Below the pieces are notes generated by a model. The model was given only the letters and a program-made list of their open reading frames with translations. It made no database searches and was not told the origin of the DNA. A DNA stretch of 64,000 bases, from contig NZ_BLAF01000014.1 of assembly GCF_009687885.1 (NCBI RefSeq), positions 1 through 64,000 on the forward strand, in the 5' to 3' direction. The DNA comes from Acrocarpospora pleiomorpha. GTDB taxonomy: Bacteria; Actinomycetota; Actinomycetes; Streptosporangiales; Streptosporangiaceae. A program made the translations under genes and the position numbers. Of this stretch, positions 18,092-27,654 are shown piece after piece (position 1 is the stretch's first letter; every line of letters starts with the position of its first letter).

Positions 18092-18253
18092 CTCACACCT
18101 GAACTATGTCAAGACTCAAGCCGGGAACAATTCGGACCGATGTCCGCCAGGCGGTCGAAGGGCATCCACCTGGCCCAGGACGGCGTCCGTGTAGGGCGGG
18201 GTTTCCGCAGGTCGGAACCAGGGTGGCGGCGTCGTGGATGGGACGATGGAGCG

Positions 18254-18619
18254 GTGCCCTTCCTTATCAAGCGGATCTACGACGAGGTGGATCCCCGTGA
18301 CGGTTTCCGAGTCCTGGTCGACCGGCTGTGGCCACGGGGAGTGTCCAAGGAGCACGCCCATGTCGACCTGTGGCTGAAGGAGGTGGCGCCGAGCACGGAA
18401 CTGCGAGCCTGGTTCGACCACCGAGCCGACCGTTTCGCCGAGTTCTCCACTCGCTACGCCGCCGAACTCGACAAGAACCCGGCAGTCGCCACGCTCCGCC
18501 GGCTCGCCCAAGCGCACCCGACGGTGACCCTGCTGTACGGCGCCAAGAACCCGCAGCTGAATCAGGCCGTCGTGCTGGCCGAATACCTGGCCGCGGACGG
18601 CCACCCTCGCGCGCGCTGA
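18254..18619 (+). CDS. DUF488 family protein
   Basis: 121 residues of the DUF488 (YeaO-like) family: KRIYDEVDPRDGFRVLVDRL followed by WPRG is its opening signature, with LWLKEVAPSTELRAWF and FSTRYAAEL after it. Function is not established. The GTG at 18254 is chosen because the family begins within a few residues of the IKRIYD motif and GGA precedes it. It is monocistronic, diverges from livJ and is followed by a very strong inverted repeat. Cytoplasmic; no signal peptide. Confidence 0.8.
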   Translation: MPFLIKRIYDEVDPRDGFRVLVDRLWPRGVSKEHAHVDLWLKEVAPSTELRAWFDHRADRFAEFSTRYAAELDKNPAVATLRRLAQAHPTVTLLYGAKNPQLNQAVVLAEYLAADGHPRAR

Positions 18620-18665
18620 ACAAATCGCGGTTTCCGGGACGTGGCGCGTGGCTCGCTCGATGTTC

Positions 18666-18698
18666 CCGCGCTGTTCGTCGCGGCGACGAACAGCGCGG
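18666..18698. promoter_or_regulatory. 33-bp perfect inverted repeat before phoD
   Basis: Sixteen-base perfect arms (18666-18681 and 18683-18698) around a single central G; core CTGTTCGTCGC / GCGACGAACAG. It lies 46 bases after the DUF488 stop and 15 bases before the phoD ATG. It could end DUF488 transcription, block or expose phoD translation as a hairpin, or be a DNA-bound operator. No T-tract follows. Confidence 0.6.
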
Positions 18699-18712
18699 CG
18701 ATAGTGATCGGC

Positions 18713-20320
18713 ATGCCCGCTCTTGAGCTCAGCCGCCGCCACCTGCTCGGCGGCGCGGCCGCCGTCGCCGGCGCGACCCTCCTGCCCTCCCTCAGCAGCA
18801 GTCCCGCCGCGGCCCAGGCCGGGCAGACGGCTGACCCCTTCCTGCTCGGCGTCGCCAGCGGTGATCCGCTGCCGAATCAGGTCGTGCTGTGGACGCGCCT
18901 GGTCCGCGACCTCTCCGGTGCCGCGTTCTCGTCACGACCGGTGCCCGTGAGCTGGCAGGTGGCCCGCGACGAGCGGTTCCGCCACCTGGTCCGCGCCGGC
19001 GTCGCCCTGGCCGGCCCCGAACTCGCCCATTCAGTGCATGTCGACGTGACAGGGCTGGAGCCGGGTCGCGAGTACTTCTACCGGTTCAAGGCCATGGGAG
19101 ACATCAGCCCCGTCGGCCGTACCAAGACGGCGGCGGACCGGTGGACCGATCTGTCCCGGCTGCGCCTGGGCATCGTCAACTGCCAGGACTTCCAGAACGG
19201 GTACTGGCCCGCATACTGGGGCCTGGCCGAGGAGGACCTCGACGTGGTCTTCCACCTCGGCGACTACATCTACGAGTACGACCCGCGCAGCCGTTTCCCC
19301 GACCGGGCCCACACGACGCCGGAGACGCCGGGACTCGACCAGCTGACCACGCTCAACGACTACCGGCAGCGGCACGCGCAGTACAAGTCGGATCCGGCGT
19401 TGCGCGCCGCCCACGCGTCCTTCCCGTGGGTGGTCACCTGGGACGACCACGAGACCGAGAACAACTACGCGACCCTGACCGATGAGATCGACGACACCGG
19501 CCCTGCCAAGCAGACACCCGAGCAGTTCGCCGCGCAGCGGGCCAGCGCCTACCAGGCGTACTACGAGCACATGCCCATCCGGGCCGATTTACGCCCGGGC
19601 AGCGCCGACCTGCGTATCTTCCGGCGCTTCGACTTCGGCCGGCTGGTCCGCTTCAACGTGCTCGACACGCGGCAGTACCGCACAGACCAGCCAGGCGGCT
19701 TCCCCGCCGACTTCGGCCCGCCGACGGCCGGCACGGCGAACACCGCCGGCACGCTGACCGGCGAGGCGCAGGAACGCTGGCTCGCCGACGGGCTGCTCCG
19801 CTCGCACGCGCGGTGGAACGTGATCGCCCAGCAGGTCATGATGGCCCGCACGCTGTTCCCCAACCCCACCGGCCAGCAGCCGCCGGTGCTGGCGAACCTC
19901 GACCAGTGGGACGGCTACGCCCCCCAGCGCACCCGCCTGCTGCGGTTGCTGGCCGACGCCAGGGTCTCCAACCCGGTGGTCCTGGCCGGCGACATCCACT
20001 CGACCTGGCTGAGCGAGCTGAAGGTGGACTTCGACCGGCCTGAATCGCCCTCGGTGGCCGTGGAGCTGGTCGCCACATCGATCAGCTCGGACTTTCCGGC
20101 GGCCTTCGACGCCCCCATCAAGGCCGCCAATCCGGTCTTCAACCCGCATGTCCGGTATTTCGACGGGCTCAAGCGGGGCTATCTGCGGTGCGATGTGCGG
20201 CGCCACGCCTGGCGCACCGACGTCCGCGTCGTGGACACCATCGAGGTTCGCCAGGCGCCGGTCAGCACCAGCGTCTCGTACACGGTGGAGAACGGCAGGC
20301 CCACCCTGACGGCCGGCTGA
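18713..20320 (+). CDS. phoD: Tat-exported alkaline phosphatase D (PhoD) family protein
   Basis: 535 residues. A twin-arginine signal (SRRHLLGGAAAVAGATLL at residues 6-23, cut after PAAAQA) precedes a short N-terminal domain (PFLLGVASGDPLPNQVVLWTR) and a PhoD metallophosphatase domain. Metal-site motifs are NCQDFQNG, HLGDYIYEYD, WDDHE and LAGDIHSTW. Family enzymes hydrolyse phosphodiesters and monoesters outside the cell for phosphate supply, using Fe and Ca. The ATG at 18713 puts the Tat motif near the N-terminus; a GTG at 18704 is possible. There is no good ribosome-binding site, because the 33-bp inverted repeat lies there instead. No PHO box is obvious. Confidence 0.88.
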   Translation: MPALELSRRHLLGGAAAVAGATLLPSLSSSPAAAQAGQTADPFLLGVASGDPLPNQVVLWTRLVRDLSGAAFSSRPVPVSWQVARDERFRHLVRAGVALAGPELAHSVHVDVTGLEPGREYFYRFKAMGDISPVGRTKTAADRWTDLSRLRLGIVNCQDFQNGYWPAYWGLAEEDLDVVFHLGDYIYEYDPRSRFPDRAHTTPETPGLDQLTTLNDYRQRHAQYKSDPALRAAHASFPWVVTWDDHETENNYATLTDEIDDTGPAKQTPEQFAAQRASAYQAYYEHMPIRADLRPGSADLRIFRRFDFGRLVRFNVLDTRQYRTDQPGGFPADFGPPTAGTANTAGTLTGEAQERWLADGLLRSHARWNVIAQQVMMARTLFPNPTGQQPPVLANLDQWDGYAPQRTRLLRLLADARVSNPVVLAGDIHSTWLSELKVDFDRPESPSVAVELVATSISSDFPAAFDAPIKAANPVFNPHVRYFDGLKRGYLRCDVRRHAWRTDVRVVDTIEVRQAPVSTSVSYTVENGRPTLTAG

Positions 20321-20384
20321 AAATCATTCGCTCCATCCGTACGCCCTGAGGCACCATGGCCACGGTCGGTATTCAGGGGGGCGG

Positions 20385-22214
20385 ATGGCTGTGGTCGGAT
20401 CACTGAACTCCCCGGGAGACAAACCGTCGGCCCGGAAGTCGGCCGTCCTGCTGGCGCTGCGGTACTACAACCGGGAACTGCGCCGGCAGTGGCGGGTCTC
20501 GGTGCCCGCGCTGATCTTTCCGGCGCTGGGGAACATCTGCCTGTTCTACCTGGCGCCGCTGGCGGTGGGCGCGCTCGTGGGGCATCTGGCCGGTGGCGGG
20601 GACGGCACCGTCGGGGTGCTGATGCCGTACGTGCTGGTCTTCGGCGCGTTGCTGCTCGTCGGCGAGGCGCTGTGGCGGGTGGGTCTGCACTTCCTGAACC
20701 GCACCGACGCCCGGGGCATCGAGCGGCTCGGCGTGGTGGGCATGGACGAGCTGCTGGCCAAGGACGCCGCGTTCTTCCACGACAACTTCGCCGGTTCGCT
20801 GACCAAGCGGGTGCTGAGCTTCTCCAGCGGGTTCGAGGAGTTCGCCGACACGCTCACGTTCTCGATCATGGCCAAGGTGGTGCCGCTGGCGTTCGCCTCG
20901 GTGGTGCTCTGGCAGTACCACCCGCTGCTGGTCTTCGTGCTGGTGGGCCTCATCGTCGTCACCGGGTTACTCGTCTCCCCGCTCATCCGCCGCCGCCAGG
21001 CGCTGGTCGACCAGCGCGAGGCCGCCAAGGTACGCGTGTCCGGGCATGTCGCCGACGTGCTGGCCAATATGGAGACGGTCCGCGCGTTCGCCGCCGAGGA
21101 CCGCGAGGCCGTGGAGCACCGGGCCCGGCTCGCCGAGCAGCGCAGGCTGTCGCTGCGCTCCTGGGACTACGGCAACCTCCGGGTGGACACCGTCGTCGCG
21201 CCGATGTCGATCCTCACCAGCACCATCGGCCTGCTGCTGGCCGTGGCCCTGCGGGGCGGCCTGGGCGTGGAGGCGATCGTGGTGACGTTCACCTACTACA
21301 CGAACACGACCGGCTTCATGTTCGAGTTCAACCAGATCTACCGTCGCATGGAGAGCGTGCTGACCGAGGCCGCCCAGTTCACCGAGCTTCTCCTCACCCC
21401 GCCGGACGTGACCGACCCGGACAACCCGCAGCCGCTGCGCCCCGCCGACGCCGGCGTGCGCTTCGAGCGGGTGACGTTCGCGCACGCCGGCAACCCGCAC
21501 CTGTTCGACCACCTGGACCTGGACATCCCCGCCGGCACCAAGATCGGCCTGGTCGGCCGGTCCGGCGGCGGCAAGACCACCCTGACCCGGCTGCTGCTCC
21601 GCCTCATGGACATCGACGGCGGCCGGATCCTGATCGGCGGCCAGGACATCGCCCGGCTCCGCCAGGCCGACCTGCGCAGCCTGATCGCCTACGTCCCCCA
21701 GGAACCCGCCATGTTCCACCGGTCGCTGCGCGACAACATCGCCTTCGCCCGGCCGGGCGCCTCCGACGCCGACATCCGCCAGGCCGCCCGCGCGGCCCAC
21801 GTCACCGAGTTCGCCGAAGCCCTGCCCCTCGGCTTCGACACCCTGGTCGGCGAACGCGGCGTCAAACTCTCCGGCGGCCAGCGCCAGCGCGTCGCCCTCG
21901 CCCGCGCCATCCTCCGCGACGCCCCCATCCTGCTCCTGGACGAGGCCACCAGCGCCCTGGACTCCGAAAGCGAGATCCTCGTCCAGGAAGCCCTCTGGCA
22001 CCTGATGCGCGACCGCACCGCCCTCGTGGTCGCCCACCGCCTGAGCACCGTCGTCCGCATGGACCGCCTGGTCGTCCTCGACCACGGCCACATCGTCGAA
22101 CAGGGCACCCACAACGAACTCCTCCAGTCCCAGGGCCCGTACGCCCGCCTCTGGCACCACCAATCCGGCGGCTTCCTGATCGAAGAGGACACCCCAGACG
22201 CCGTCCACCGCTGA
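20385..22214 (+). CDS. ABC exporter, fused membrane and ATPase domains
   Basis: 609 residues: a six-helix exporter domain (about 30-330) then an ATPase with Walker A GRSGGGKTTLTRL (near 390), Q-loop AYVPQEPAMFH, signature KLSGGQRQRVALARAIL, Walker B PILLLDEATSALDSES and the switch His in VAHRLSTV. It works as a homodimer because no partner gene is adjacent. Likely exports a lipid, peptide or drug; substrate unknown. The ATG at 20385 follows a G-run that can serve as Shine-Dalgarno. It stands alone between phoD and the convergent CocE gene. Confidence 0.88.
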   Translation: MAVVGSLNSPGDKPSARKSAVLLALRYYNRELRRQWRVSVPALIFPALGNICLFYLAPLAVGALVGHLAGGGDGTVGVLMPYVLVFGALLLVGEALWRVGLHFLNRTDARGIERLGVVGMDELLAKDAAFFHDNFAGSLTKRVLSFSSGFEEFADTLTFSIMAKVVPLAFASVVLWQYHPLLVFVLVGLIVVTGLLVSPLIRRRQALVDQREAAKVRVSGHVADVLANMETVRAFAAEDREAVEHRARLAEQRRLSLRSWDYGNLRVDTVVAPMSILTSTIGLLLAVALRGGLGVEAIVVTFTYYTNTTGFMFEFNQIYRRMESVLTEAAQFTELLLTPPDVTDPDNPQPLRPADAGVRFERVTFAHAGNPHLFDHLDLDIPAGTKIGLVGRSGGGKTTLTRLLLRLMDIDGGRILIGGQDIARLRQADLRSLIAYVPQEPAMFHRSLRDNIAFARPGASDADIRQAARAAHVTEFAEALPLGFDTLVGERGVKLSGGQRQRVALARAILRDAPILLLDEATSALDSESEILVQEALWHLMRDRTALVVAHRLSTVVRMDRLVVLDHGHIVEQGTHNELLQSQGPYARLWHHQSGGFLIEEDTPDAVHR

Positions 22215-22274
22215 CACACGCACCTCGCGGCCGACGGGGCAGACGACGAGAAGCCGCCTGCGGTCAGCCGCGTC

Positions 22275-24155
22275 TCATGATGACTGACATTCCGCGGGCA
22301 CGGTGGTGAGTGCGATGTGGGACGGGGTTGAGGCGCCCACATGGACGGTGTTGTGGGCGAGCTCCCATCGGCCGTTGGACCAGAGTGGGTCGCCGGTGTT
22401 CGGGTTGACGTCGAAGCGGGGGAAGTTGGAGCTGGAGATGTCCAGGCGTAGGCGGTGATGGCGGGCGAAGAGGTTGGCCGTCGGATACAGGGTGATGGTG
22501 ACGGGGATGACGATGCCTGGTTCGTAGCCGGCGGCTTCGGGGCCGTTGCGGTAGCGGAGCCGGGTGATGGAGTCGGTGAGGTTGAGCGCGTAGCCGTTCG
22601 GATAGTCCGAGGAGGGTGGGTAGACGTCGATGAGCTTGGCGGTGAAGTCGGTGTCCGGCGCGTCGGTGGACACCCAGATCGTGACGGTGATGTCCCCGAT
22701 CACCTGGAGCGGCTCGCTGAGTGGAGGCGTCTGGAAGACGAGGACATCGGATCGGGCGGCGAGGGGGGCGTGCGGGCGGCAGGCGCCGAAGACGGTGTCG
22801 TCGGGGGTCTGGTCGAAGCCGCCGGGGTGGACGATGGGGGTTGTCCGGGAGGCGTCAGGGTTGTCGACCGCGGCGACGCGGTCCTGGTGGCTGAGGGGGA
22901 TGAGGTCGTAGAGCGAGGAGACGTTCCCGCCGATGGTGGGGACGGGGTCGCGTGGATCGAAGGTGTAGCGATGCGCGGACTCCGTGGTGGGCGGCTCGCT
23001 GTCGAGGCGATTGTTCGCCGTCAGATAGAGCTGTGTGGTCGTCGCTTCAGGATGGGGCCACCGGTCGGTGGTGAGCCAGCGCCCACCGTGGTCCAGTCGC
23101 CCGCTCGGGAGCCGGTGTCCGGTGCCTCCGCCCATCACGAAGATCTTCACTCGGCGGCTGTCGCCCAGCCCGCGCTCGTGCCCGAAGAGATGCTGGTCGT
23201 ACCAGTCGAGGTGAAGTCGCTGGAAGTCGGTGAGGGCCGCTTGGGGCCCGAGGTCGATGTCGCCGGCATGGCTGAGTGCGACCTTCTTCGTGCCGTGGAC
23301 CCAGGGTCCGATCACGGCGTGCACGGCTGCCGACTTGGCCTCGGCGAGAGCGGTGAAGAGCTGGAGGGTCGCCCTGGTGTAGGAGTCGTACCAGCCGCCG
23401 ACGAGCATTACCGGGACGTCCGGGAACTTGGCAATGTGGGCCAGCGGGTTCACGCTGGGGTGCGTCCACCGCTCATCGAGGTCGGCGCGCGTGGCGATGT
23501 CGAGCATCCATCGCTCGTACGGTTCGACGAGGGACAGCTGCGTGACGTCTCGCTTGAGCGGGAGATGGTGCAGCCATTCCGACATCAGCACCGGTGAGTC
23601 GTTGAGTGCCTCATCGGTGGATCGTGGGCGTGCCTGCGGCCGGTAGTTCTTGGCGGAGTGCCAGAACGCCCAGGCGATGAACCGGAGTTCGACCGCGCCG
23701 CCGTGCCGCACCGACGACTCGTGGGCGTTGGCGCCGCTCATCGTGGGGATCATCGCGGCGATGCCGTTCGCACCGGCCGCCGCGACGGCGGTCTGCGCCC
23801 AGCCGGACCACGATGTGCCGCGAAGCACGACGCGGCCATCGCAGAAGTCCTGCTCGACCAACCACTCGAGGGTGGCCCGGCCGTCGTCGGCTTCCGGCCA
23901 CAGGAAGTCGACGTCGCCTTCTGAGCCGTAGCAGCCGCGGCAGTCCTGGACGGCGACGACGTAGCCGCGGGCGGCGAAGTAGGGCGCCCAGTCAGCTTCC
24001 TTGACGCGCTTGTTGTACGGGGTTCTGAACAGCACGACTGGACGGGGGCCAGTGAGCGCCGCCGGCCGGTACAGGTCCGTGGCGAGGCGGATTCCGTCCG
24101 GCATGGAGAGCATGACGTCGCGTTGAACGACGACGTCGTAGGCGGCCTCGGTCAT
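22275..24155 (-). CDS. CocE/NonD (X-Pro dipeptidyl-peptidase S15) hydrolase
   Basis: 626 residues: an alpha/beta-hydrolase domain with the nucleophile motif GTSWSG (Ser115) and DCRGCYGSEG (oxyanion region), an inserted helical cap, and a C-terminal jelly-roll lectin-like domain (LQVIGDITVTIWVSTDAPDTDFTAKL). The family includes cocaine esterase, beta-lactam acylases and X-Pro peptidases. No signal peptide, so it acts in the cytoplasm on an imported compound. Its start overlaps the ABC ATPase stop (ATGA), making it the last gene of the importer operon. The likely job is to cut an ester or amide bond of whatever the importer delivers. Confidence 0.87.
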   Translation of the reverse strand: MTEAAYDVVVQRDVMLSMPDGIRLATDLYRPAALTGPRPVVLFRTPYNKRVKEADWAPYFAARGYVVAVQDCRGCYGSEGDVDFLWPEADDGRATLEWLVEQDFCDGRVVLRGTSWSGWAQTAVAAAGANGIAAMIPTMSGANAHESSVRHGGAVELRFIAWAFWHSAKNYRPQARPRSTDEALNDSPVLMSEWLHHLPLKRDVTQLSLVEPYERWMLDIATRADLDERWTHPSVNPLAHIAKFPDVPVMLVGGWYDSYTRATLQLFTALAEAKSAAVHAVIGPWVHGTKKVALSHAGDIDLGPQAALTDFQRLHLDWYDQHLFGHERGLGDSRRVKIFVMGGGTGHRLPSGRLDHGGRWLTTDRWPHPEATTTQLYLTANNRLDSEPPTTESAHRYTFDPRDPVPTIGGNVSSLYDLIPLSHQDRVAAVDNPDASRTTPIVHPGGFDQTPDDTVFGACRPHAPLAARSDVLVFQTPPLSEPLQVIGDITVTIWVSTDAPDTDFTAKLIDVYPPSSDYPNGYALNLTDSITRLRYRNGPEAAGYEPGIVIPVTITLYPTANLFARHHRLRLDISSSNFPRFDVNPNTGDPLWSNGRWELAHNTVHVGASTPSHIALTTVPAECQSS

Positions 24156-25756
24156 CGGTGTGCCTTTCCGGGAATCGCGTCGAGAAGCTCGCGGGTGTAC
24201 GTGCTCGCGGGATTGTCGAAGACCGTGTCCGTCGCTCCTTGGTCGACGATCCGGCCGTTGTGCATGACCGCGACACGATCGGCGACCTGGCGTACGACCG
24301 CGAGGTCGTGGGAGATGAACAGGTACGCCGTGCCGAGGTCGCGCTGGAGATCGAGGAGGAGCTCGAGGATCTGTGCCTGCACCGTCACGTCCAGGGCACT
24401 GGTGGGCTCGTCGCAGACCACGATGGTGGGATCGAGGGCTAGCGCCCGGGCTATGGCGACACGTTGCCGCTGCCCGCCCGAGAGCTGGTCGGGCCGGCGG
24501 TCGAGGACGTGTGCGGGCAGCGCGACGCGTTCCACCAGCTCGGCGACCCGCCGGCGGCGCTGGGTCCGGTCGCCGATGCCGAACGCCCGCAGCGGCTCCT
24601 GGATGATGTCGCTCACCGTGAAGCGGGGATCGAGCGACGCGTACGGGTTCTGGTAGATCATCTGGATACCGCGTCGAGCGGCCCGTGCTTGCTTCGGTGG
24701 AAGCGTGCCGATCTCCACACCGTTGACGGTCACGGTGCCTCCGGTCGGACGGGTCAAACCCATGACCATGCGGGCCGTGGTCGTCTTGCCCGAGCCCGAC
24801 TCACCGACGATCGCGAAGGTCTCCCCCGGCGAGATGTCGAAAGTCACATCCGCCACGACCGGTGTCATCCGGCGGCGGCCGTCCTCGATGGAGGGGTACG
24901 CCTTGACCAGCTGGGACGCGGCGACGACCGGAGTCCGCGGCGCAGGCGAATCGTCGGTCCGCCGTCTCGGCTGAACCATGGTCAGGCTGGGAGCCGAGCT
25001 GATCAATCGCCTCGTGTACGGATGCTGAGGAGCCCGCAGAACCTGATCGGTCGATCCGGTCTCGACGATACGGCCCTGCGACATCACGACGAGCCGTGCC
25101 GCACGATCGGCGGCGACGGCGAGATCATGCGTGATGAGCAGGACGGCGGTGCCGAACTCGCGGGTCAGGTCGCCCAGGTGGTCCAGGACGCGCCGTTGTA
25201 CGGTGACGTCGAGGGCGCTGGTGGGCTCGTCGGCGATCAGCAGTCGCGGCCGGGCTGCGAGGGCGATGGCGATGAGGACACGCTGGCACATTCCGCCGGA
25301 GAGCTCGTGCGGGAACTGCCGGGCTCGTGCGGCCGGCATGCTGAGCCCGGCCTCGGCGAGCAGCTCGACGGCTCGACGTCTGGCTGCCCTGCCACTGGCG
25401 AGGCCATGGATCTGAAGGACTTCGGCGACCTGCGATCCGACTCGCTCGACCGGGTTGAGCGAGACGCCGGGGTCCTGCGGGACGACCCCGAGCACGCGGC
25501 CGCGGATGGACCTCCATTGACGCTCGGACGCCGCGACGAGGTCGTGGCCGTCGAGAGTGATCCGCCCGGACGTGATGGCGCCGGCCGCGGGCAGGAGCCC
25601 GGCGACCGCGTTCGCCAGCGTGGTCTTGCCCGAACCGGACTCCCCCACGATCGCCACGACCTCGCCCGGCTGAACCTCGATGCCGGCGTCGACGACCACC
25701 GGGTGACGGCCGTACCCGACGTGAAGTCCCTCGATCCGCAACATCGGCGGTGTCAT
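24152..25756 (-). CDS. Fused oligopeptide-type ABC ATPases (DppD-DppF)
   Basis: 534 residues carrying two complete ATPases of the peptide/nickel importer class. Domain 1: GESGSGKTTLANAV near residue 37, LSGGMCQRV signature, LLIADEPTSALD. Domain 2 from about 275: GESGSGKTTTARMV, LSGGQRQRVAIARAL, IVVCDEPTSALD. The linker and QMIYQNPYASLDPRF are typical DppF. One fused chain replaces the usual two subunits. It overlaps the genes on both sides by four bases and powers the permeases encoded just upstream. Confidence 0.9.
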   Translation of the reverse strand: MTPPMLRIEGLHVGYGRHPVVVDAGIEVQPGEVVAIVGESGSGKTTLANAVAGLLPAAGAITSGRITLDGHDLVAASERQWRSIRGRVLGVVPQDPGVSLNPVERVGSQVAEVLQIHGLASGRAARRRAVELLAEAGLSMPAARARQFPHELSGGMCQRVLIAIALAARPRLLIADEPTSALDVTVQRRVLDHLGDLTREFGTAVLLITHDLAVAADRAARLVVMSQGRIVETGSTDQVLRAPQHPYTRRLISSAPSLTMVQPRRRTDDSPAPRTPVVAASQLVKAYPSIEDGRRRMTPVVADVTFDISPGETFAIVGESGSGKTTTARMVMGLTRPTGGTVTVNGVEIGTLPPKQARAARRGIQMIYQNPYASLDPRFTVSDIIQEPLRAFGIGDRTQRRRRVAELVERVALPAHVLDRRPDQLSGGQRQRVAIARALALDPTIVVCDEPTSALDVTVQAQILELLLDLQRDLGTAYLFISHDLAVVRQVADRVAVMHNGRIVDQGATDTVFDNPASTYTRELLDAIPGKAHR

Positions 25757-26658
25757 TGTTCACCGCCCCGGGGATCGGCGACGAGCGCGCGGGCGAGGCG
25801 GTTCGCGGCGACGACGGTGGCGACGACGGCCAGTCCGGGGAAGGTCGCCAGCCACCACGACGTCGCGAGAGCGTTTCGACCCTCCGCTACGAGCGATCCC
25901 CATTCCGGTGTCGGCGGGACCGCGCCGAACCCGAGGAAGCTCAGCGAGGACACCGCGAGGCAGGCCGTGCCGAACTCGAGCGTGGCGAGGGCGAGCGCCG
26001 GGCCCACGACGTTCGGCGCCACATGGCGCAGCAGCACGGTACGGCGCGTGCAACCGCTCGCGTAGGCCGCTTCGACGTATGTCGCGCTGCGGATCCGCAG
26101 GACCTCCGAGCGGATGACCCGGGCGAAGGAGGCAACGCTTCCGACCCCTACCGCGATGGCGACATTGGTGGTGCCGAACCCGATCGCGGTGACGACGGCG
26201 AGGGAGAGCAGCAGTCCCGGAATGGCGAGGAGCACGTCCACGAACCGCATCGCGATGTCGTCGACCCAGCGGCCGATGAACCCGGCGAGCAACCCGATGG
26301 ACGACCCGGCCACCAGGCCGACGAGCACGGCGAGCGCCGCGCTCCGCAGGGACAGCGAGGTGCCGTGGACGACTCGCGCGAAGAGGTCCCGTCCGAGCCG
26401 GTCGGTGCCGAACAGGTGGTCCCAGCTCGGGGCCTGGTTCGCCTGCGAAGCCAGGCCACGCAACGGGTCGTGGCTGGTGAACAGCGACGGCAGCAGCACC
26501 CAGCCGAGGAGCACGACGACGAACGCGACGGCCGCCAGCAGGCCAGGATTGCGCAGCAGCCGACGCGACCGCGTGCGCTCTCGCTTCGCCGGTCCGGGCG
26601 CGGGGGGCGTGCCAGCATGTTGGGTTTCGTCGGGGGGTGTGGCGATGTGAGCGGTCAT
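25753..26658 (-). CDS. Oligopeptide-type ABC permease (DppC family)
   Basis: 301 residues, six membrane helices, with the short N-terminal OppC_N segment and HLFGTDRLGRDLFARVVHGTSLSL, a hallmark of DppC/OppC. The coupling helix is EAAYASGCTRRTVLLRHVAPN. The N-terminal 40 residues are cytoplasmic and basic. Start overlaps the DppB-type gene stop. It forms half of the channel; the other half is the next gene upstream. Solute not defined by the permease. Confidence 0.9.
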   Translation of the reverse strand: MTAHIATPPDETQHAGTPPAPGPAKRERTRSRRLLRNPGLLAAVAFVVVLLGWVLLPSLFTSHDPLRGLASQANQAPSWDHLFGTDRLGRDLFARVVHGTSLSLRSAALAVLVGLVAGSSIGLLAGFIGRWVDDIAMRFVDVLLAIPGLLLSLAVVTAIGFGTTNVAIAVGVGSVASFARVIRSEVLRIRSATYVEAAYASGCTRRTVLLRHVAPNVVGPALALATLEFGTACLAVSSLSFLGFGAVPPTPEWGSLVAEGRNALATSWWLATFPGLAVVATVVAANRLARALVADPRGGEQ

Positions 26659-27620
26659 GCGGAACTCCGCACTGTCGACGCGCCGGCCGAAAGGTCGACA
26701 CGCGGATCAAGCTTGGGGTAGAGGACGTCGACGGCCAGGTTGGCGGCGACGTACACCAGGGCGCCGAGGATCACGAGGGCCTGCACGACCGGCAGGTCGT
26801 GTGCCTCGACCGACTGGATGGTCAGCCTGCCGACGCCGGGGCGGGAGAACACCGTCTCGACCACGACGGATCCCGACAGCAGCTGACCGACCAGCATCCC
26901 GAGGACGGTGACGGCGGGCAGGGACGCGTTGCGGAAGGCGTGCCGCAGGTGGATCCGGGCTCGGGACGCTCCTTTGGAGCGGGCGGTCGTGACGAATGGT
27001 TCGTTGAGGGTGTCGGCCATCCGCTGGCTGATCAGCTGCGCCAGCGTCGCGGCCGTGGGGATGGCCAGCGTGACCGCGGGCATGAGGAGGCCGGACGCGC
27101 CGTCGGCGCCGATCGCCGGCAGCAGCTTCCACCGGAACGAGACGATCTGGATCAGCATGAGCCCGGACCAGAACGTCGGCACCGACACGCCGATCGCCGG
27201 GATCGACTGCAGGATCGACCGCAGCGCCCTGCTCTTGACGTACGTCGAGAGCAGCCCGATGGACACGCCCGCGATCACGGCCAGCACCAGCGCGCAGGCG
27301 GTCAGCTGGAATGTCGGCCCCAGCGAGCGGGCGACGGCGCCGAGCACGCTCTCGCCGGTCCGGTACAAGGTCCCGAGGTCCCCGCGCACTGCGTCCCAGA
27401 CCATGTCCAGATACTGCACGTAGAGGGGCCGGTCGAGTCCCAGCCGGGCCCGAAGCTCGTCGGCCTGGGCCGCCGTGGCCACCGACGGCCCGTCGCCGCT
27501 GGACAGCATCGCCTGGACGGGATCGCCCGGCAGCAGGTACAGCACGGCGAACGCCAAGGTGTACGCGGCCCACAGGACGACCAGGGCGTGGAGGACGCGG
27601 CGGCGCAGGTATCGCGTCAT
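26655..27620 (-). CDS. Oligopeptide-type ABC permease (DppB family)
   Basis: 321 residues with six helices. The opening LRRRVLHALVVLWAAYTLAF and LLPGDPVQAML followed by LGLDRPLYVQYLDMVWDAVRGDLG are DppB/OppB landmarks. The coupling helix ARSKGASRARIHLRHAFRNA contacts the ATPase. It starts 34 bases after the substrate-binding-protein stop and ends overlapping the DppC gene. Confidence 0.9.
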   Translation of the reverse strand: MTRYLRRRVLHALVVLWAAYTLAFAVLYLLPGDPVQAMLSSGDGPSVATAAQADELRARLGLDRPLYVQYLDMVWDAVRGDLGTLYRTGESVLGAVARSLGPTFQLTACALVLAVIAGVSIGLLSTYVKSRALRSILQSIPAIGVSVPTFWSGLMLIQIVSFRWKLLPAIGADGASGLLMPAVTLAIPTAATLAQLISQRMADTLNEPFVTTARSKGASRARIHLRHAFRNASLPAVTVLGMLVGQLLSGSVVVETVFSRPGVGRLTIQSVEAHDLPVVQALVILGALVYVAANLAVDVLYPKLDPRVDLSAGASTVRSSA

Positions 27621-27654
27621 GACCGCTGCCGGCCCCGGGGCGAGTGCGTCGTGC

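Noticed and set aside
18666-18698. Inverted repeat as an insertion-sequence end
   Set aside because: There is no transposase, no second end and no target duplication nearby.
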